Shown: piece by piece, positions 1 to 5,995 of the stretch | Layout: the number at the start of each line of letters is the position of its first letter | Position numbering within the stretch: the stretch's first letter is position 1 | Source of the DNA: Vibrio madracius | Lineage (GTDB): Bacteria > Pseudomonadota > Gammaproteobacteria > Enterobacterales > Vibrionaceae | Assembly: GCA_000695745.1 (NCBI GenBank) | Contig: ASHK01000013.1 | Span: 1 to 5,995, forward strand | DNA: 5,995 bases | Direction of reading: 5' to 3' | Made by a program: the position numbers and the translations under genes | Notes under the pieces: generated by a model | The model's database searches: none | Told to the model about the DNA's origin: nothing | The model's input: only the letters and a program-made list of their open reading frames with translations

Positions 1-1356
1 ATATGGGCGTAGCGGGTAATTTCTCCTTCTTCTCGGCGATTTATCAACAATAACTTGGCGTGTATTTTTAGTCCCGGAGCGCCAAAGATCACCTGTACAC
101 CGTTTTCGGTGAGTACTCTAGACCATTCAATGTTGGCCTCCTCATCAAACCGTGCTTGTAGCTCGACAACGACGGTGATCATTTTTTCCGTTGTGCACTG
201 CATCGATCAGCGAGTTCATCAGGCGAGAGTCTTTCGCGACTCGATATACATTGATTTTGATGCCAATGACTTTAGGGTCAAATGAAGCTTGGCGCACTAA
301 CTCGGTAATATGGTCGAAGGTGTGGTAAGGAAAATGGAGTAAAATGTCCTGAGCACGTATAGCGTCAAATTGGTTAGCGTAACCATCGAAGTCGGCACAG
401 TGCATAGGAGGAAGTGGTTTATTTTCTAAGTATTCACGCCCAACATTTGGAAAGCCGATAAAGTCTTTAAAGTTATGATAGCGACCACCAGGAATTAGGC
501 TATCGTAGTTAGAAATGCCCAGTTTATTGCATAATGTATTTAGCATGTCTCGGGCATATCACGTTCGTAAACGAAGCGTACGGGCATGGCGGTCAGTCGT
601 TGATTGACACTTTCCGACATTTGCTCGAGCAGGCTGTGCTCCACCTCAAGACTGAGGTCGTATTCTGCATCCCTGGTCATTTTCATTGCATAACCGTTTA
701 GCTCGTCGTAATCAAAAAAGCCACGGAAAATGTCGTCGAGACAATAACGAATGATGTTATCAAGCAAAATGATGGTTTTGCGTCGTTTGCCTTTCTGTTC
801 CGGGACCATGACAAAGCGAGGTAGATGATCCGTAGGGATCTCTATGATCGCATATTGAGAGCTCTGCGCTTTTTGCATATCAACAACAATGTAGGCGTAC
901 TCATCTTTGAGAAATTGCAGGACGTTGATGTCTTCCCCAAGCAAGAAAGGGTCAGGTGAGGAAGTACTTCTTGTTTGAAGTACTTTTTTACCCACTTTTG
1001 TTGCGTGTCGCTTAATTGAGTTTCATTGACTAAGAAGATTCGACGACGAGCCATTTCTAGAATCAGATCGTTGTGTAGCTCATCAAATCGTAAATTAAGT
1101 TTTAGCGCCTTACTTTGCATTTTGCCAAGCAAATGCTTGGAGTTGTCGTTAATGCCACTCTCTTGGTTGATGAGGATACGCGCTTAACGTCAGAGAAACG
1201 AACCTTGTAGAACTCATCGAGGTTATTGGAGAAAATCCCCAAAAAACGAATACGCTCAATAAGCGGTACGGTTTTGTCAGCGGCCTCTTGTAGCACTCGT
1301 TCATTAAAAGAGAGCCAACTAAGTTCTTTTTCGATATAGAGTTTTTCTGTGCTCAT
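1..1356 (-). CDS. ppk: Polyphosphate kinase 1, 3'-truncated by the window edge and broken by four frameshifts as read
   Basis: Ppk reversibly transfers the gamma-phosphate of ATP to growing polyphosphate through a phospho-histidine. Joining four reading frames gives 452 codons, reaching the second conserved histidine. I start at the ATG at 1354-1356 ([20 protein letters not shown]), the usual family start; an in-frame ATG at 1402-1404 would add 16 unconserved residues. Visible are the N-terminal domain ([12 protein letters not shown]), the H domain ([21 protein letters not shown]) and most of the first catalytic domain ([26 protein letters not shown]). The histidine in GLKIHAKL (codon 60-62) matches E. 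coli His435, the phosphorylated residue; RYAH ends at codon 3-5 and matches His454. One base is missing near 1180-1183, near 949-952 and near 547-552, and one is extra in the A run at 182-187. Open pieces are about 1102-1356, 842-1180, 540-953, 145-546 and 1-182. Read literally, translation stops after 84 residues. About 235 C-terminal residues lie outside the window. Identity is near certain; true loss of function is doubtful. Confidence 0.95.
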
Positions 1357-1483
1357 TTCACTAACCACCAAGATTTGGGACCCATTACTGTTCATGAGTG
1401 ACATATAAGACTAATCTGATCGTGAACCTTATTGATTTTATATGGCATTTTTATTTCAAATAGCGTGTTGGAAGACACATTTC

Positions 1484-1489
1484 ATTATT
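1484..1489 (-). promoter_or_regulatory. Candidate -10 element for ppk
   Basis: On the minus strand AATAAT matches TATAAT at five of six positions. It lies 13 bp beyond the minus-strand half-site ATGTCAT (1509-1503), roughly mirroring the pstC promoter across the inverted repeat. The spacing is about 3 bp longer than on the pstC side, and the neighbouring PhoB units on this strand are poor. A constitutive promoter nearer ppk is possible: TATAAA (1442-1437) and the overlapping TAAAAT (1440-1435) are alternatives. Confidence 0.3.
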
Positions 1490-1498
1490 TTCAGCACG

Positions 1499-1529
1499 TT
1501 AGATGACATGTAATATAACTGTCATCTAA
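1499..1529. repeat. Perfect 10-bp inverted repeat overlapping the Pho box
   Basis: TTAGATGACA (1499-1508) and TGTCATCTAA (1520-1529) are exact reverse complements separated by 11 bp. Allowing one extra A in the right arm extends the match by two more bases (CG). Arm centres are 21 bp apart, two turns of B-form DNA. Each arm carries TGTCAT, the core of a PhoB half-site, so one half-site points at pstC and the other at ppk. A symmetric operator serving both genes is the simplest reading. A binding site for a different dimeric regulator is the alternative. It lies upstream of the pst start site, so it is not an attenuator of that operon. Confidence 0.75.
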
Positions 1530-1536
1530 ACGACAT
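1508..1536 (+). promoter_or_regulatory. PhoB box (three 11-bp units) upstream of pstC
   Basis: PhoB binds 7-bp direct repeats (CTGTCAT) separated by 4-bp AT-rich spacers. Three units with an exact 11-bp period are visible: ATGTAAT (1508-1514, 5 of 7), spacer ATAA, CTGTCAT (1519-1525, 7 of 7), spacer CTAA, then ACGACAT (1530-1536, 4 of 7). Positions 1508-1526 match the 19-bp E. coli Pho box consensus at 17 positions. The box ends about 10 bp before a good -10 hexamer, the usual geometry in which PhoB takes the place of a -35 contact. This fits induction of the pst operon by phosphate starvation. The match is read directly; PhoB binding is inferred. Confidence 0.85.
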
Positions 1537-1541
1537 AAAAT
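1536..1541 (+). promoter_or_regulatory. Candidate -10 element of the pst operon promoter
   Basis: TAAAAT matches TATAAT at five of six positions and begins 10 bp after the perfect CTGTCAT unit of the Pho box, where the -10 of PhoB-activated promoters normally lies. No convincing -35 hexamer is present at the usual distance, as expected for a promoter that depends on PhoB. Transcription would begin near 1548, leaving a leader of about 95 nt before pstC. Confidence 0.6.
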
Positions 1542-1547
1542 GTTGGG

Positions 1548-1558
1548 GCACGTCGTGC
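1548..1558. repeat. Short palindrome in the pst leader
   Basis: GCACG-T-CGTGC is a perfect 5-bp palindrome around one central base, lying at the predicted 5' end of the pst transcript. With a single-base loop it is unlikely to form a stable hairpin as drawn, so it may be a protein-binding site or chance. It has no T-run and is not a terminator. Confidence 0.4.
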
Positions 1559-1641
1559 AAGCTAACAACTCGTCCCAGAAGCCTTCGCGGGCAATAATCT
1601 CGTAAGATTCTAAACGTCATCACAGAGAACCAATATAGATT

Positions 1642-3827
1642 ATGGCAACGGCCAATTTTTCGTTACAAACCAAAGATCGTAAGAGACTGATGAAGGACCG
1701 TTTGGTGCGCTGGATCGTGTCTTTTGGCGGTTTGAGCGTATTGGCAAGTTTGATCTTTATTTTTGTCTATCTAGCTTATGTCACTTTCCCTCTGTTTTCT
1801 GACGCAAAAGTGTCATGGTCACAAGGGGTTGAGATAAGTATAGATAAACCTATTACTTACAGTGCAATAGATGATCATGGTACTCAAGCTGCTTTTGTGA
1901 CATCGAATGGTAAGATTATTGAACAATCTCTTCGTTCAGGTCAGCAAACGCTCCGTCAAATCCCAATTGATGCTGTAAAACTCAAGGCCGTGAACAATAA
2001 CGGTTTCATTGTTAGTGACTCGAAGCAGCGTTTGGCCTTCATTCAACCAAAATTTCAATGGCAGCCTGAAAAAGGCGAGAGTACTTTGCAGCTTGAGCTG
2101 CCGAAAGATGCTGACTGGATAGCCACTAACGCCATTAACACTTCATTAGTCACCGCAGCAAGTGACTCGAATCAAACGACCTTCGCAATGGTCGATGATA
2201 AGGGTTTGATTTATCTAATGTGGCAGACTGCCGATGCATCGATGACTCAACCCCAAGTCACACATATGCTGACGACGATTGCGCCATTGGGTTCTGTTGA
2301 TGAAATAGTGTTAACCCCAGATGCGCAAACCATTTATGCACGAAGTGGTAACGAACTGGCCGTCATTCGCAGAGGAGAAAGCCATCTTATTGTTCGTGAG
2401 CTGGTGGATTTAACCGCGCCAAACGATGCCAAAGCCATTGGACTTAAATTATTATCTGGTGCTCACTCTCTGTTAGTGGAATACGACAACAATCAAGTTT
2501 GGCAATGGTTTGATGTCGTTAAACAAGACGCGAGACAGTTAACTTCTATTCGCTCATTTGATTTTAAAGCGCCGCTAGATTCGCTGCTGCCTGAGCATTT
2601 GAATAAGGGGTTCATTACGGTTTTAACTGATGGCACCTTACAGAGTAATTACACGACCAGTGAGCGTGTCGTCTTATCGAGTACTTTACCTAATCAAGCA
2701 CCAGTACGGACCTCTGCATTGTCAAACAATAACCTGTATGCGCTCGTGCTATCGGGAGATTCAACGTATGTGGGCAAAATTGATAGTCCACATCCAGAAA
2801 TATCGTTTTCGGCATTGTTTGATAAGGTTTGGTATGAAAGTTACCCAGAGCCTGAATTTGTTGGCAAACAACCGCAGCCTCAGATGAATTTGAAGGTAAA
2901 TACAGCTTAGTACCGATTGCCTTTGGTACGATCAAAGCAGCGTTGTTTGCTATGCTGTTTGCTGTGCCGATCGCTGTCTTTGGTGCGATTTATACCGCCT
3001 ACTTTATGTCGTCTAGTATGCGCAAAGTAGTGAAACCAACGATAGAATTAATGGAGGCTTTGCCAACGGTCATAATCGGCTTCCTTGCTGGGCTTTGGTT
3101 TGCCCCTATCGTGGAAACACATTTACCTGCGGTGTTGTTGTTATTAATTACGCTGCCGATGATTTGCCTCACTGCTGGTGTCATTTGGTATTTGATACCT
3201 CGTCAATACACGAGCAAACTACCAAGTGGTCTACATCCGTTTACATTAATTCCTGTCATCATTATTGCGATGTATCTAGCGATGACGTACTCCACGGATA
3301 TGGAAGTGCTGTTTTTCCATGGTGATGCACGAGTTTTCTTAGCGCAACATGGCATCGACTTTGATCAAAGAAATGCGTTGGTGGTCGGTTTTGCTATGGG
3401 GTTTGCGGTTATCCCAACGATTTTCACAATCGCTGAAGACGCTATCTTCTCGGTCCCCAAACACCTCTCCGATGGCTCCTTAGCCTTAGGTGCAACCCAG
3501 TGGCAAACCTTGGTCTATGTGGTCTTGCTCACAGCAAGCCCAGGGATCTTTTCGGCGATTATGATGGGGTTAGGTCGTGCAGTCGGTGAAACCATGATCG
3601 TACTGATGGCGACAGGTAACACCCCAATTATGGATTGGAACATTTTTGAGGGAATGCGAACCCTCTCTGCCACTATGGCTGTAGAACTACCGGAATCTGA
3701 AGTCGGAAGTAGTCATTATCGTTTGCTGTTTTTAATTGCGTTGATTTTATTTAGCTTTACCTTTGTGGTGAATTCACTTGCTGAGTGGGTCAGACAAAGA
3801 CTGCGGGAGAAATACAGTGCGCTGTAG
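1642..3827 (+). CDS. pstC: Phosphate ABC transporter permease PstC (large form), one frameshift as read
   Basis: PstC is one of the two channel subunits of the high-affinity phosphate importer PstSCAB. The first segment (1642-2862) encodes one membrane helix (about residues 24-50) and a roughly 370-residue hydrophilic, mainly beta-like region, presumably periplasmic. The permease part (about residues 422-728) has further membrane helices, EALPTVIIGFLAGLWFAP, an EAA-type coupling loop ([12 protein letters not shown], near residue 613) and GRAVGETMIV. One base is missing near 2861-2863: with an extra T the frame reads EFVWQTTAASDEFEGKYSLVPIAFG and continues to the stop at 3825-3827, giving 728 aa. 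As read, the first piece ends at 2910 after 422 aa without the channel; the second piece is open to 3827. An in-frame TAG at 1636-1638 rules out an earlier start. The Shine-Dalgarno is weak (AGAGAA, about 12 nt upstream). Short-form PstC, such as that of E. coli, is about 320 aa; large forms with an enlarged first loop occur in Vibrio and Pseudomonas relatives. Confidence 0.95.
3477..3490 (+). repeat. 14-bp direct repeat shared by pstC and pstA
   Basis: TCCTTAGCCTTAGG occurs here and again at 5107-5120. Both copies are in frame and encode Ser-Leu-Ala-Leu-Gly of the cytoplasmic coupling loop that contacts the ATPase. The likely cause is common descent of the two permeases plus shared codon choice, rather than a mobile or regulatory element. 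Confidence 0.6.
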
Positions 3828-3830
3828 AGT

Positions 3831-3840
3831 GGGAGAGGAG
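3831..3840 (+). promoter_or_regulatory. Strong ribosome binding site of pstA
   Basis: GGGAGAGGAG contains a full AGGAG core, 7 nt before the ATG at 3848. It fixes the pstA start, since the open frame itself extends upstream into pstC (to 3785). It is much stronger than the site before pstC. Confidence 0.85.
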
Positions 3841-3847
3841 TCTTATC

Positions 3848-5493
3848 ATGTTTAAGTGGCTCAAATCTGGCGCACCTTGGGTCTGGCTGACGGGCGGCGC
3901 GGTGAGTATTAGCTTAATATCCGTTCTTGGTCTTTTGTTATTGATTGGTTGGAAAGGGCTTACCTATTTTTGGCCTGCTCCACTTTATCAATGGCAGGAT
4001 GAAAACGGCAAACAGCTGATAGGGCAAATCTACTCAAAAACGTGGGTGCCAATTCATAATATTCCCAAATGCGCAGAAAGTGTTACCTCCTGAAGTGCTG
4101 GCAAAAGGGAAAGTTGAGCGATTTAGCATTAAAGTTGCGAACCGAGATCTCTATGGGTCGATTTTATCTCATTACTTGCGCCTCAACTTAGTGACCAAGC
4201 TACGCCCGAAGATCTTGCTGTTATTGAGCGCACTCGTGGTGGAGACTTCTTTGGGCGAATTATCGCGTTAAAGACACCAGAGGAAGAACTATCGACCGGA
4301 CTCGATAGCTTGTTGACGCTTGAGATTCAACAGGTTGCGCTCACTCGCGAACAGATTAATGATACGATTCAACGTAGAATCCGTGGTTTAAATCACCAGT
4401 TAGAGGCGTTGCGCTTAAAGCAGCGCCGTGACTCTCTTAATGGAGAGTTATCTGAAGAACGCACCCTGCGCTATCAGCAACAAGTGGATATCATTCATCA
4501 ACAACTTTCCCAAAGTGAAAGCGAGTTAGATGCTCTGCGCAAAGAATTAAGCAGTAAAGTACTGATTGTTGAAGATATGCGTGGTGAACGCCTTGAAATT
4601 GGTCTAAACCGCGTGCTTGATTTTTGGTATCCCAATAACATGTCTTTTTCTGACAAACTGGCGCATTGGAGCGGCAAGTTTGGAAGTTCCTCTCTGAGGA
4701 TCCACGAGAGTCAAACTCTGAGGGCGGTGTGTTCCCGGCCATATTCGGTACGGTGCTATTAGTTATTATTATGTCAATAATGGTAATGCCTTTAGGAGTG
4801 CTGGTGGCAGTGTACCTGCATGAGTATGCGGAGAATAATACGCTCACACGAATGATTCGAGTTGGTGTGATCAACCTAGCGGGTGTGCCATCTATTGTAT
4901 ATGGTGTATTTGGGTTAGGCTTTTTCGTATACACCATTGGTGGTTCTATTGATTCGCTGTTCTACGCAGAGAGGTTACCTGCACCAACGTTTGGTACGCC
5001 GGGTTTATTGTGGTCTGCGCTAACATTAGCGATTCTCACCTTACCGGTGGTGATTGTCGCAACGGAAGAAGGGTTAAATCGAATTCCGGTGTCCGCGAGA
5101 CATGGTTCCTTAGCCTTAGGCGCTACACAATCTGAAACGCTGTGGCGCATCGTATTGCCTATGGCAAGCCCTGCTATCATTACGGGACTGATCTTGGCGG
5201 TTGCGAGAGCTGCGGGGGAGGTAGCGGCCTTTAATGTTAGTTGGTGTGGTGAAATTGGCATCAAGCTACCCATCGATTCGCAGTTTCCATTTTTGCATCT
5301 AGAGCGTAAATTTATGCACCTAGGCTTTCATATCTATGATGTGGGCTTTCAGACCTCGAACATTGAAGCGGCAAGACCTTTAGTTTATGCCACCTCGTTC
5401 CTGTTGGTGACGGTTGTTGTTGGGCTAAACTTAACAGCAATCGCCATTCGAAATAACCTGCGCGAAAAATATCGAACATTAGGACAAGATTAA
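3848..5493 (+). CDS. pstA: Phosphate ABC transporter permease PstA (large form), broken by frameshifts as read
   Basis: PstA pairs with PstC to form the phosphate channel. The start ([17 protein letters not shown]) follows a strong ribosome site, 20 nt after pstC. Helix 1 spans about residues 14-34. Then come some 250 extracytoplasmic residues including a long Gln/Glu/Leu-rich likely coiled coil (about 164-236) and [15 protein letters not shown] (260-274). The permease part has [16 protein letters not shown] (345-360), the coupling loop [19 protein letters not shown] (420-438) and ARAAGEVA (453-460). Five single-base changes are needed: an extra A at 4067-4069, a missing base at 4159/4160, a missing base near 4678-4681, an extra G at 5226-5227 and a missing base at 5265/5266. 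The last two cancel out. Restored length is 548 aa; E. coli PstA is about 296 aa. Read literally, translation from 3848 stops at 4093 after 81 codons. Open pieces are 3848-4093, 4080-4271, about 4160-4762 and 4666-5493. Function is confident from family signatures; whether the breaks are real is not. Confidence 0.94.
5226..5266 (+). other. Compensated double frameshift inside pstA
   Basis: The open frame is uninterrupted here, but 13 residues are foreign to the family: after GEVA it reads [13 protein letters not shown] before LPIDSQFPF. Dropping one G at 5226-5227 and adding one base between 5265 and 5266 gives [12 protein letters not shown] plus one residue encoded by AG-N (probably Ser), the expected conserved membrane stretch (GEVAPLMLVG). 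An extra base followed 38 bases later by a missing one explains it completely. Confidence 0.88.
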
Positions 5494-5495
5494 TC

Positions 5496-5995
5496 ATGTT
5501 TTCTATCAATCAGACTTTGGGTTACCCCACGCCTTTAGATGTAAACAATCTAAGCGATGAACAGACCGCTATTGCGATAGAAAACTTGAATCTGTTTTAT
5601 CGCGATAAACAAGCACTTTATGACGTATCTATGCGGATTCCCAAAGGGCAGGTGACCGCATTTATCGGGCCATCAGGTTGTGGTAAATCAACACTGCTTC
5701 GTTGTATCAACCGAATGAATGATTTGATTGAAGGCTGTACGGTAACTGGGCAAGTGAAATTGCATGGTGGCAATGTTTATCACCCGGATGTAGATGTGGC
5801 AACGTTACGAAGACGAGTTGGGATGGTGTTTCAGCGTCCGAATCCATTTCCAAAGTCTATCTACGAGAATGTAGTGTATGGATTGCGACTTCAAGGAATT
5901 AAAAACAGCCGAAATCTCGATGATGCAGTAGAGCGAGCGTTACGCTCAGCAGCGCTTTGGGATGAGGTCAAAGATAGATTACACGAGAATGCGTT
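5496..5995 (+). CDS. pstB: Phosphate ABC transporter ATP-binding protein PstB, 3'-truncated by the window edge
   Basis: PstB is the cytoplasmic ATPase that powers phosphate import through PstCA. The visible 166 codons begin [18 protein letters not shown], two nt after the pstA stop, with AGGA at 5481-5484 inside the end of pstA as a likely ribosome site. The frame is open without any break. Seen in order are the A-loop tyrosine in [11 protein letters not shown] (Tyr35), the Walker A motif GPSGCGKST (58-66, Lys64), the PstB-typical [11 protein letters not shown] and the Q-loop in [19 protein letters not shown] (Gln113). The ABC signature, Walker B and switch histidine lie beyond the window; roughly 100 residues are missing if the length is typical of PstB (about 260-270 aa). 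It is the only gene here with no frame change in its visible part. Tight spacing argues for translational coupling with pstA. Confidence 0.97.
   Translation, partial: MFSINQTLGYPTPLDVNNLSDEQTAIAIENLNLFYRDKQALYDVSMRIPKGQVTAFIGPSGCGKSTLLRCINRMNDLIEGCTVTGQVKLHGGNVYHPDVDVATLRRRVGMVFQRPNPFPKSIYENVVYGLRLQGIKNSRNLDDAVERALRSAALWDEVKDRLHENA

Larger units (their letters stand above)
1357..1641. other. Divergent ppk-pstC intergenic control region
   Basis: These 285 bp separate the start codons of ppk (minus) and pstC (plus). I see no gene in them: the only in-frame extension is 16 codons upstream of ppk, unlike the family. The middle (1484-1541) holds the PhoB-type box, the inverted repeat and candidate -10 elements facing both ways. 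Positions 1542-1641 would be the roughly 95-nt leader of the pst mRNA. It has a small palindrome (1548-1558) but no terminator, start codon with a good ribosome site, or riboswitch that I can recognise. Confidence 0.85.

Noticed and set aside
182..187. Programmed ribosomal frameshifting at the A6 run of ppk
   Set aside because: Restoring the frame here needs a base to be skipped, not the usual -1 slip. There are three other breaks in the same gene and none has a recognisable slippery heptamer.
55..285. Plus-strand open frame of 76 aa over ppk
   Set aside because: It lies antisense to well-conserved ppk coding sequence, has no family resemblance and no ribosome site.
1357..1404. Earlier ppk start at 1402-1404
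   Set aside because: The extra 16 residues do not resemble the family N-terminus, which begins at [14 protein letters not shown], and no good ribosome site precedes the earlier ATG.
1499..1529. Rho-independent terminator
   Set aside because: Neither strand shows a T-run directly after the inverted repeat, and the 11-bp centre overlaps a PhoB box.
2943..3827. Second, short pstC gene starting internally
   Set aside because: The open frame extends upstream of 2943 through FEGKYSLVPIAFG without a ribosome site and joins the preceding piece after adding one base, so it is the C-terminal part of one large PstC.
4080..4271. Separate small gene of 63 aa in pstA
   Set aside because: Its first 25 codons are the restored PstA frame and the rest is out of frame; it is a product of two nearby frame changes.
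4491..4937. Minus-strand open frame of 148 aa over pstA
   Set aside because: It is the antisense shadow of conserved PstA sequence; its translation is low-complexity and unlike a real protein.
1..5995. Mobile element, CRISPR array, tRNA or phage gene
   Set aside because: No repeats with regular spacers, transposase-like frames, terminal inverted repeats or tRNA-like sequence seen; every long stretch is accounted for by ppk or pst coding sequence.

Overview
This window is a phosphate-homeostasis locus from a gammaproteobacterium, most likely a Vibrio or close relative. The assignment rests on protein signatures I recognise: a Vibrio-type polyphosphate kinase N-terminus, very large PstC and PstA permeases, and divergent ppk and pst genes. 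No database search was possible.

Layout. Positions 1-1356 (minus strand) hold the first two thirds of ppk, which runs off the left edge. Positions 1357-1641 are the divergent intergenic region. It contains a strong PhoB box, a matching -10 element for pstC, and a perfect 10-bp inverted repeat with a TGTCAT half-site in each arm. Positions 1642-3827 hold pstC, 3848-5493 hold pstA, and 5496 to the right edge holds the first 166 codons of pstB. The three pst genes are co-directional with gaps of 20 and 2 nt, as expected for one operon; phoU would be the expected next gene.

Function. PstC and PstA form the inner-membrane channel of the high-affinity phosphate ABC importer, and PstB is its ATPase. 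Ppk polymerises the terminal phosphate of ATP into polyphosphate, so uptake and storage genes diverge from a shared Pho-type control region. No substrate-binding gene (pstS) lies in the window.

Main anomaly. Three of the four genes are broken as read. I find ten single-base frame changes (seven losses, three gains): four in ppk, one in pstC and five in pstA. Two of those in pstA compensate each other and are invisible to an ORF scan. Outside these points the proteins look conserved, with no nonsense codons in the restored frames and with key residues present. Many sites can be explained by a change in the length of a short base run. Sequencing or assembly indels are therefore the most likely cause; recent gene decay is less likely. 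With the frames restored, PstC is 728 aa and PstA 548 aa. I see no previously undescribed system. The most interesting real biology is the operator architecture and the enlarged extracytoplasmic parts of PstC and PstA.
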